Shown here: piece after piece, positions 7,701 through 11,435 of the stretch
Numbering within the stretch: the first letter of the stretch is position 1
How the letters are laid out: each line of letters opens with the position of its first letter
Assembly (NCBI GenBank): GCA_937888735.1
Contig: CALASN010000031.1
Location: 1-11,435, forward strand
Direction of reading: 5' to 3'
Length of the DNA: 11,435 nucleotides
From: UBA5499 sp002426275
GTDB taxonomy: Bacteria; Bacillota; DTU084
The notes under the pieces: generated by a model
What the model was told of the DNA's origin: nothing
The model's input: the letters and a program-made list of their open reading frames with translations, nothing else
The model's database searches: none
Made by a program: the position numbers and the translations under genes

Positions 7701-9269
7701 GGTGGTGACGGTGAATTTATCGATCGCAGCTCCCTGTGGAGACTCTAGCCGCCAGATTTGCCATGCGGACGGCGTTTCCCCAACTACGCTGCTGTTAGTT
7801 GGACTTGTAGCCTCCTTGGCCGCCCAATTATTCGGCGCCCAATTTTCGCTATAATAGGCTTGATCTATATTTGCAGACATGGTGGGGTCAGTGCGGCCGA
7901 AATCATACCAGACGATCTCTTCCTTTGTGGCCACAGTCAGATTCAATACATAGTTCTTGCTAACGCCATCTTCTGCTACTGTGATTTGTGCAGTTCCCGG
8001 CAGAGTCTTTGCCTCCGCGATCGAGATCTGAGCGCCGTCATGCAGCGCTTTGGCTGTAACCTTGGGAGGGGATACTGTCTTCAGCGGCAGTTCAATATTA
8101 TATACGAGCTGATCCAGCTTGTAACCCGCCAATTTTTCTCCATTGAGAGAAATCTCTTTTAACGCAGCCTGCGCCTGGGGATGCTCAACCACAATTCCTT
8201 CAAGGGTCATGCTTTGAAAGCGCAGATCGTCGTCATGTTGAAAATTATCAGCGGCCAGTTTATCCGCGGCCGTACGTATGTAAACCGCCTCCAGCGGAGT
8301 CGGCAAAATAGCAGTGCCGCTGGACTTCGAGCCTGACCAGGAATTTTTTTCGCCTTGCCAAGCATGGGAATAGATGCGCGTCCAGGGTCCCTCTGGCGTG
8401 GGTCCCCAGTCTACGTAGACATGATCGTTAAGTTCGTTGCCATCGGCATGCTGAAATCCTGTTGTGCTCGTCACAGAGACTATTAACTTGCCTACGGGCA
8501 CCTGTAATCGCCAAATTTGCCAAGCTGCCGGCGAGGCGATGGGACAACCTAGCGTGGGGCTGGTGGAAGTCTTCTCTCCCCACCCGTTGGGCGCCCACCT
8601 TACGGATTGGTAAGCTTGTTCAAAGCCGTCGCGCATGGTGACGCCCGTGTTGGTACCGAATTTATACCAGACTACCTCTTCCCCTCCGCGCAATAGGCTC
8701 GTTTCTCCCGCTGCTTTCCATTGCAGAAACATCAAATTTGGAGCGCTGCCCACATTATATTTGTTGGCGCTTATCCGATCGGCTGCGATGCGCACAAAAA
8801 CTTCTTTCAGCGGCTCATCTAATTTTACCGTCCCTTCTGCAAAACTCAGTCCTCCGGCCTGTTGCCAATAATGCCGGTAGATAGTCTGCCAAGGCCCCTG
8901 AGCGGAAGCAGCCCACTGTACATAAGCATGCCCGCCATATTCATCGTCGGCAAACTCAAATTTGGCTGTTGAGGACAAAGTAAAGCTGGCGATTCCTTCT
9001 CCAACCGTCTTCGGCGTCAGCTTCCAGACCGACCAGGCGGCTGGAGAGGCTCCCACAGCACCGCTCAGGGGGCCGGCTGCTTCCCGATATTTAGGATTTT
9101 GGCCCCAATTTTTGTTCTCATGGGCAGCTTTGAGATTAGCTCCCAGCTGGTTTTCTCTTGAGCCTGTCTGACTGTAATCAAACCAGGTCAGAGAGCCCGC
9201 ACAGGCATTTGCCAAGAACAATGATAAACACACCAAGACCCAAAGCCAACGCGCTTTTTTCTTAAACAT
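4743..9269 (-). CDS. Large secreted multi-modular GH-A-like glycoside hydrolase (1508 aa) with three N-terminal repeat modules
   Basis: The frame is open back to a TTG at 9308. I start at ATG 9269 because GAGAGG lies 7 nt upstream and a signal peptide follows at once (MFKKKARWLWVLVCLSLFLANA, residues 1-22, then C-A-G). Domains by eye: a divergent repeat module ~26-188; a second module ~198-360; a cadherin-like beta-sandwich ~368-447 (LNGEKLAGY...SKNYVLNLTV); a third module ~452-612; a beta-rich domain ~642-945; a clan GH-A-like barrel ~950-1205; a beta domain ~1260-1365; and a NEW3-like domain ~1390-1507. Candidate catalytic residues are Glu1020 (MENEPNF, acid/base) and Glu1124 (LVDSEQGY, nucleophile). 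The 104-residue spacing is the same as in the 883-aa paralogue. A ~45-residue acidic insertion (~1210-1257) after the barrel is absent from the paralogue. This is the first gene of the presumed operon, 274 bp after the lacI-type gene. Likely role: exported enzyme attacking a polysaccharide or glycan, with the repeats binding substrate. The substrate is unknown. ANAC is a poor lipobox, so a lipoprotein is possible but not favoured. Confidence 0.88.
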   Translation of the reverse strand: MFKKKARWLWVLVCLSLFLANACAGSLTWFDYSQTGSRENQLGANLKAAHENKNWGQNPKYREAAGPLSGAVGASPAAWSVWKLTPKTVGEGIASFTLSSTAKFEFADDEYGGHAYVQWAASAQGPWQTIYRHYWQQAGGLSFAEGTVKLDEPLKEVFVRIAADRISANKYNVGSAPNLMFLQWKAAGETSLLRGGEEVVWYKFGTNTGVTMRDGFEQAYQSVRWAPNGWGEKTSTSPTLGCPIASPAAWQIWRLQVPVGKLIVSVTSTTGFQHADGNELNDHVYVDWGPTPEGPWTRIYSHAWQGEKNSWSGSKSSGTAILPTPLEAVYIRTAADKLAADNFQHDDDLRFQSMTLEGIVVEHPQAQAALKEISLNGEKLAGYKLDQLVYNIELPLKTVSPPKVTAKALHDGAQISIAEAKTLPGTAQITVAEDGVSKNYVLNLTVATKEEIVWYDFGRTDPTMSANIDQAYYSENWAPNNWAAKEATSPTNSSVVGETPSAWQIWRLESPQGAAIDKFTVTTVFQYGKGEALNNHVYVDWSADPRGPWNRIYAHTWPPDGFWPGSENTGTVVLPKPLTAVYVRTAADRPKKDVFANDDELRFQRLEIRGAVSLIPPEEEKQLRSAAELIAGQARKAGIPLPTFQYKGANYRLDLGKASKVTVLLKDGTEREIFKNFYCHIFENGWQTTAFSQDKLLSYEILESSEEKTVLDTYWKLGGARRDQAAIEVLFHLWPYYFQADVKIVFTGSGVKWGERGFRLVLGKDRVEGFSSGDAGVRVTFTPRENRLWGGTLYSDFKWVKTETGEKTAFSVFFEPYVTGEPQTIPAPAHLSGDPAAGLVGADLVPTEKKNIFFEGEKPFVNLVAQNHATEEKVLDWTIEATDFFKRERFIQKGQLRVPGKGAIREQQIQLPEWKGHINVALKAQAETETIECQSRVAVIPSPERKYKAKSIFGMLPWSGTMPLKLDMMEWLGVHWVRGINPQTEDINEYRRRGLEPIPNSGSMDKAPAGTFLFTEMENEPNFGTLAVEYAEKLKLNYLRQRKHDPNIAVGLAGIAGVDAAWVRELAENGCWDYLDLLHVHLHCFPYAPEVDRTISRYFWLASAVARLFPIMNEYGYKPLVDSEQGYLELDPDNRVESYPLSMVSREDMAAAFTVRSYLEGMAYGLLGKHWFTMMPYGGFGLIYQDTPRAAFSAYAAMTKLMDGAEYWGELINFESYQGEEKTGAPLVTWFGAATPQLEDDFLGTEQGDLAGEVDKALEPRLYQRVFKMQDGEPLLVAWATLRRTGVISERIDTLAWKDQSPGKSLAWDGTELKSEPEPLDIVINVGSPQVKVADLMGNMRTVDCPGGKLHLKVDDFPQYIYGAAKELLAVAHDHQYKRFPQEIKLTQGSEVVQLLLPPGGKFLRRKSVYDQENIAAKLVKGQPAAFTVRITNVSEKAAAGVIKLQLPAGWSSEPQEINFKAPAGQQIISEPFTVTPSGEGAFKLGSTVTVEGEKVGDSVMNVLVTAQ
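7434..7916 (-). repeat. Repeat module C of the 1508-aa enzyme (residues ~452-612)
   Basis: This copy keeps WYDFG, NWAPNNW, PSAWQIWRL, LNNHVYVDW, GPWNRIYAHTW, VYVRTAADR and NDDELRFQ. It differs from the 8190-8678 copy in the segment after NNW and has a proline-rich PPDGFWPG loop. It is separated from module B by the cadherin-like sandwich. Confidence 0.82.
8190..8678 (-). repeat. Repeat module B of the 1508-aa enzyme (residues ~198-360)
   Basis: This is the closest relative in this protein of the two modules in the left-edge gene. It shares RDGFEQAYQ, RWAPNGWGEKTS, SPTLGCPIASP, HADGNELNDHVYVDWG, EGPWTRIY and NFQHDDDLRFQ. The DNA similarity to 266-748 is plain by eye, although the genes are 6 kb apart. 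Confidence 0.85.
8706..9194 (-). repeat. Divergent repeat module A of the 1508-aa enzyme (residues ~26-188)
   Basis: This is the first mature domain. It retains WFDYS, SPAAWSVWKL, HAYVQW, GPWQTIY and VFVRIAADRISANKYN in the same order as the other modules. The Cys-Pro-Ile segment is replaced and the HDDDLRF acidic cluster is lost (APNLMFLQW instead). It is an older or differently specialised copy. Confidence 0.7.
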
Positions 9270-9276
9270 CACCGAA

Positions 9277-9282
9277 CCTCTC
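9277..9282 (-). promoter_or_regulatory. Ribosome-binding site that decides the start of the 1508-aa gene
   Basis: GAGAGG on the minus strand lies 7 nt before ATG 9269. The upstream TTG (9308) that would add 13 residues has no comparable site, and the added residues would only lengthen a basic run before the signal peptide. Confidence 0.6.
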
Positions 9283-9378
9283 TTTCTTCTTAGTTTTATA
9301 ATTTTCAATCTTTGTCTTGCGTTCGTTTTAGTCGAGATTCAAGCGTTTAGCGCCTACCGGAAAGCCGCGGATCCTTTT

Positions 9379-9384
9379 TGTCAA
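9379..9384 (-). promoter_or_regulatory. Possible -35 box for the enzyme operon
   Basis: The minus strand reads TTGACA, a perfect sigma-70 -35 hexamer, about 110 bp before the first enzyme gene. No good -10 hexamer follows at 16-18 bp; the stretch there is GC-rich. The promoter is therefore weak, activator-dependent or not real. Confidence 0.3.
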
Positions 9385-9389
9385 CATTA

Positions 9390-9430
9390 CAGCTTCTGCC
9401 TTGAGAGCATATCGCCTCAGGCCGAAGCTG
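9390..9430. repeat. Large imperfect inverted repeat (hairpin) in the operon leader
   Basis: The arms are 9390-9405 and 9416-9430, around a 10-nt loop. They pair CAGCTTC with GAAGCTG, then GCCT with AGGC and GAG with CTC, with one mismatch and one bulge (about 14 pairs). No T-run follows on either strand, so it is not a simple terminator. It could be an RNA structure, a protein-binding site or a remnant. Confidence 0.55.
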
Positions 9431-9493
9431 CTCCCCCGGTTGACGATTGATAGCAAAAGCATTTTGACTGTGAATTCGATAGATAACGCCAAC

Positions 9494-9510
9494 TGCCAAT
9501 TTTTATGGCA
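9494..9510. repeat. Short inverted repeat after the lacI-type gene
   Basis: TGCCA and TGGCA flank a 7-nt AT-rich centre, 34 bp past the regulator's stop codon. It could be a weak stem-loop or an operator-like dyad. No T-tract follows in the minus direction, so terminator activity is doubtful. Confidence 0.35.
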
Positions 9511-9543
9511 AATTCTTTTCTCTTGAATCACTGCTAACAAAGA

Positions 9544-10554
9544 TCATAGAACAGCTCCGCAAGACTCTCGAACGATGAGCTTCACAGGCAAAATCAAGTC
9601 GTCAATATTATCCCGATCTTTCAAATTGGCGAACAACATCTTTGCCGCCTCTTTCCCAAGCTGGTAAATCGGAGAATGAACAGTTGTCAACATAGGCTGA
9701 AGCATGGTACCGATGGGCAAATCATCATAACCGACCAAAGATACTTGCCGGGGGACTTTTATCCCCTTTTCCTGGAGAGCTTTCAGCGCCCCGATGGCCA
9801 TAGCGTCATTGTAGGCGCAGATTGCAGTGAAATCCAAATCATCAATCGCCCTTCTCGCCGCTCTGTATCCCCCCTCAAAAGTGAAATCATCTTCTATGAT
9901 CAGTTTGCCATCCGGCTTGATCTTACGCGCGCGAAGCGCTGACAGATAACCGTTTAGGCGATCTTCACAGACAAAATATTGTTTGGGTCCGCTTAAAAAT
10001 AATATCCTTTCATGTCCTAACTCAATCAGATGCGATGTGGCTAAATAAATTCCCTCCGCGCTGTTAGCGTCAACGGTGGAGATCGGAATGGATTCCTGAA
10101 CTCTCCCAGTTACAACCAAAGGAATGTCCAGCTTGAGAAACTCTAAAAAGGTCCGCGGACTGTAATAGGGATTTGTCAAAATGTAGCCGTCGATCATGTT
10201 TTTCCTGAACATTTCCTTGATCAGATTTTCTTCTTCCTGCTCGGATCCGAGCGCCGGGACTATGGAGACGCTGTAAGTGTTTGCCGTGGCCACTTCCATT
10301 ACGCCCTGCAGAAAGATTAAGAAAAACTGATCCACCGGAGTTAAAGCGCCTGTGGAGACCGTGACCCCAATGTGATAAGATATCTTCCGCGCAAAGCTCT
10401 TCGCTAACAAGTTAGGATGATAATCCAATTTCTTGATTACTTCTTTAACCCGCTGTCCGGTTTCTTGCTTAACCGGTTTATTATTAAGAACTTTTGATAC
10501 TGTGGCAGGGCTAACAGAAGCCAGTTTAGCAACATCTTTTATTGTTACTCTCAT
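9544..10554 (-). CDS. LacI-family transcriptional regulator (336 aa)
   Basis: This is a sugar-responsive DNA-binding repressor, and its length is typical of the family. I start at ATG 10554 (MRVTIKDVAKLASVS) rather than ATG 10563. AAAGG lies 9 nt before 10554 but directly abuts 10563, and MxVTIKDVA is the usual family start. Residues ~1-45 form the helix-turn-helix, with SPATVS (15-20) in the recognition helix. The hinge helix HPNLLAKSFARK follows at ~46-57. Residues ~60-333 form the periplasmic-binding-protein-like effector domain, with the family landmarks VDANSAEG (~161-168), YNDAMAIGALKAL (~248-260), VGYDD (~274-278) and TVHSP (~291). Position 54, normally the leucine that wedges into the operator's central step, is phenylalanine. 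A perfect palindrome sits in its own promoter, implying autoregulation. Its position ahead of the glycosidase operon suggests control of those genes. The effector sugar is unknown. Confidence 0.93.
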   Translation of the reverse strand: MRVTIKDVAKLASVSPATVSKVLNNKPVKQETGQRVKEVIKKLDYHPNLLAKSFARKISYHIGVTVSTGALTPVDQFFLIFLQGVMEVATANTYSVSIVPALGSEQEEENLIKEMFRKNMIDGYILTNPYYSPRTFLEFLKLDIPLVVTGRVQESIPISTVDANSAEGIYLATSHLIELGHERILFLSGPKQYFVCEDRLNGYLSALRARKIKPDGKLIIEDDFTFEGGYRAARRAIDDLDFTAICAYNDAMAIGALKALQEKGIKVPRQVSLVGYDDLPIGTMLQPMLTTVHSPIYQLGKEAAKMLFANLKDRDNIDDLILPVKLIVRESCGAVL

Positions 10555-10563
10555 TTTATCCAT

Positions 10564-10568
10564 CCTTT
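10564..10568 (-). promoter_or_regulatory. Ribosome-binding site of the lacI-type gene
   Basis: AAAGG on the minus strand lies 9 nt before ATG 10554, with the palindromic operator immediately upstream. It leaves no spacing to the more distal ATG 10563, which is why the shorter protein is preferred. Confidence 0.6.
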
Positions 10569-10582
10569 GTAAACCGGTTTAC
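10569..10582. promoter_or_regulatory. Perfect 14-bp palindromic LacI-family operator
   Basis: GTAAACCGGTTTAC is self-complementary over all 14 bases and has the central CG step typical of LacI-family sites. It is bounded by the TATATAAA box (10583-10590) on one side and the ribosome-binding site on the other. A repressor bound here would cover the expected transcription start. The most economical reading is autorepression by the LacI-type protein encoded directly downstream. Confidence 0.75.
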
Positions 10583-10590
10583 TTTATATA
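10583..10590 (-). promoter_or_regulatory. -10-like box of the lacI-type gene promoter
   Basis: TATATAAA on the minus strand is a good -10 candidate in a very AT-rich upstream region (10591-10672) that includes the 14-bp palindrome TTTAAAATTTTAAA at 10624-10637. I find no convincing -35 hexamer at 16-18 bp. The predicted start falls inside the operator and gives a leader of about 23 nt. Confidence 0.45.
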
Positions 10591-10677
10591 TTCAAGTTCA
10601 AAATAAAAAATCCTCTTTATGAATTTAAAATTTTAAAACTTTACATTCATATTTTATTTACAATTTCGCCCAGACAT

Positions 10678-10710
10678 AAAAACTAGCATGCCTCTCACGA
10701 CATGCTAGCC
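10678..10710 (-). terminator. Intrinsic terminator (hairpin plus T-tract)
   Basis: On the minus strand CTAGCATG and CATGCTAG form an 8-bp perfect stem (10701-10708 with 10683-10690), extendable by two G-T wobbles, around a 10-nt loop. TTTTT follows immediately (10682 down to 10678). The stem is only half GC, so it is moderate in strength. It would end transcription from the gene at the right edge, before the lacI-type promoter. Confidence 0.6.
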
Positions 10711-10767
10711 TTAGTGGTAAAAACCATCTCTCTTGTGCACTGGTAGGATAGAGCTCCTTTCCGCTCT

Positions 10768-10937
10768 TGTAATCAGAAGCTGATTAATTGCGCAGAAAGT
10801 AACTACTATCATCAAACTCTTTCTCAGTCAGGAGATTCCGTTTTGATGGCATTTTGCGTCAACCATGGCGCGTTACGGTCGGAGTTATCCAAGGGGTTAT
10901 CCCGGTAGTCGTAATTGATCTTACCCCAATCATCTCA
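10768..10937 (-). pseudogene. Decayed duplicate of the 3' end of the right-edge gene
   Basis: On the minus strand this aligns with the last ~55 codons of the gene at 11021-11435. One frame gives INYDYRDNPLDNSDRNAPW then LTQNAIK, matching INYGYWDNPLDNSGRNAPW and LTQDAIN. About 4 nt are then missing near 10838-10844, shifting the frame. The shifted frame continues LLTEKEFDDSSYFLRN and ends in TAA, matching PLTEEAFDYSNY joined directly to YFLLN. The intervening 17 codons are absent. There is no start codon or upstream part, so it is a non-coding remnant of a partial tandem duplication. Confidence 0.75.
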
Positions 10938-10953
10938 CACACAACCTAAAAGT

Positions 10954-10968
10954 CGTACACGCTGTACG
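10954..10968 (-). terminator. Small hairpin after the right-edge gene
   Basis: CGTACA and TGTACG form a perfect 6-bp stem with a 3-nt loop, 52 bp past the stop at 11021. ACTTTT follows on the minus strand. The short T-run makes it a weak terminator at best. It lies between the intact gene end and the decayed duplicate. Confidence 0.35.
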
Positions 10969-11020
10969 CAAAATTCTTTTTCTGTCTTGGCGAAATATCG
11001 TGGGTTTCTGAGCGCCTGAA

Positions 11021-11435
11021 TCAGAAGTTGAGCCCATAATTGAGCAGAAAGTAATTGCTGTAATTCGCCATGCGGTGATTTTCTTTGCGGCTGACCCACC
11101 AATAATTGCTGTAATCAAACGCTTCCTCAGTCAGCGGATTCCTTTTTGTGTTGATGGCGTCTTGCGTCAGCCACGGAGCGTTGCGTCCGGAATTATCCAA
11201 AGGGTTATCCCAGTAACCGTAATTGATCACGAACCAACCGTCTCCAGCGTCAATGCGGTATTGCGCGTTGAAAACCGTCAGCGCCGCAAGGCCCGAGTCT
11301 GCCGGGAAGCTGGTGCAGCGCAAGGTGAACGTATTGTTTGTGTTCGAAGTGAATCTGTACGTCAGTTTATTGTCCAAAGCGCTGATCACGTAACCTGTGG
11401 GCAGTTGCGGATCGTCGGGGCCTGCGGCGACCACC
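11021..11435 (-). CDS. Unrecognised protein, C-terminal 138 residues only; possible outer-membrane beta-barrel end
   Basis: The frame is open from the right edge to TGA at 11021-11023. The GTG at 11434 has no upstream context and is probably internal, so the gene continues beyond the window. I recognise no family. The tail alternates polar and hydrophobic residues (LTYRF, NTFTLRC, AQYRID, WFVINYGYW) and is rich in Tyr, Trp and Asn. It ends YFLLNYGLNF, with a C-terminal phenylalanine of the kind recognised by the barrel-assembly machinery. An outer-membrane protein or a secreted beta-rich protein is plausible. The segment between the two SNY motifs carries a 13-bp direct repeat (11052-11064 and 11103-11115). 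A partial, broken copy of this tail follows at 10768-10937. Confidence 0.7.
   Translation of the reverse strand, partial: VVAAGPDDPQLPTGYVISALDNKLTYRFTSNTNNTFTLRCTSFPADSGLAALTVFNAQYRIDAGDGWFVINYGYWDNPLDNSGRNAPWLTQDAINTKRNPLTEEAFDYSNYWWVSRKENHRMANYSNYFLLNYGLNF

Larger units (their letters stand above)
9270..9543 (-). other. Leader/intergenic region between the lacI-type gene and the enzyme operon
   Basis: This 274-bp non-coding stretch lies between two genes on the same strand. It holds a large imperfect hairpin (9390-9430), a short inverted repeat (9494-9510) and a consensus-like -35 box (9379-9384). No T-tract terminator for the regulator gene is visible, so read-through from it is possible. 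I see no copy of the 14-bp GTAAACC/GGTTTAC operator here. The only operator-like sequence is a weaker AAGCGTTT core at 9341-9348. Confidence 0.6.

Noticed and set aside
9200..9269. Lipoprotein reading of the 1508-aa enzyme (ANAC)
   Set aside because: Asn at -2 and Ala at -3 are a poor lipobox, and the same segment offers an ordinary signal peptidase I site (ANA). It remains possible but is not supported enough to annotate.
9270..9308. Upstream TTG start adding 13 residues to the 1508-aa enzyme
   Set aside because: ATG 9269 has a well-spaced GAGAGG and leads straight into the signal peptide. The extension is only basic residues without its own ribosome-binding site.
9328..9540. A 70-codon open frame on the minus strand between the lacI-type gene and the enzyme operon
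   Set aside because: It starts at TTG without a Shine-Dalgarno sequence, spans the inverted repeats, and its product resembles nothing I know. It is most likely non-coding leader.
1..11435. CRISPR arrays, tRNA or rRNA genes, and insertion sequences
   Set aside because: I saw no regularly spaced short repeats, no cloverleaf-like or rRNA-like stretch, and no transposase-like frame or terminal inverted repeats. The repeats present are coding modules.

Overview
The window looks like part of a carbohydrate-utilisation locus from a Gram-negative, probably anaerobic or host/sediment-associated bacterium. Secreted multi-domain glycoside-hydrolase-like proteins with adhesin-type Ig modules sit beside a LacI-family regulator, in DNA of roughly 50% GC. 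The style fits the PVC group (Lentisphaerae/Kiritimatiellota/Verrucomicrobia), but that assignment is a low-confidence inference. Every gene I can support reads on the minus strand, so transcription runs from the right edge to the left.

Right edge (10678-11435): the 3' end of an unrecognised gene whose product ends in an aromatic-rich, beta-strand-like tail (final residues NYGLNF, compatible with an outer-membrane barrel). A small hairpin follows it. Next comes a decayed second copy of that gene's last ~55 codons, with a frameshift and an internal deletion, then a hairpin with a T-tract that looks like an intrinsic terminator.

Middle (9270-10678): a LacI-family repressor gene. A perfect 14-bp palindrome is wedged between its -10-like box and its ribosome-binding site, a textbook position for autorepression. 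A 274-bp leader follows, holding a large imperfect hairpin, a small inverted repeat and an isolated TTGACA box.

Left (1-9269): three closely spaced secreted-protein genes (gaps of 43 and 69 bp), probably one operon. The first (1508 aa) has three ~160-aa modules and a cadherin-like sandwich, followed by a beta-rich domain, a clan GH-A-like barrel with the NEP and DSEQGY motifs, and a C-terminal NEW3-like sandwich. The second (883 aa) is a tandem paralogue with the same catalytic architecture but no N-terminal modules. The third runs off the left edge. Its visible 659 residues hold two more copies of the module, alternating with three invasin/Big_1-like Ig domains.

The working picture is that the regulator senses a sugar and controls exported enzymes that bind and cleave a polysaccharide or glycoconjugate. 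The repeated ~160-aa module would be the binding or anchoring part. The glycosidase-like family and the repeat module are the parts I cannot confidently assign to a named family, and are the best candidates for something undescribed.
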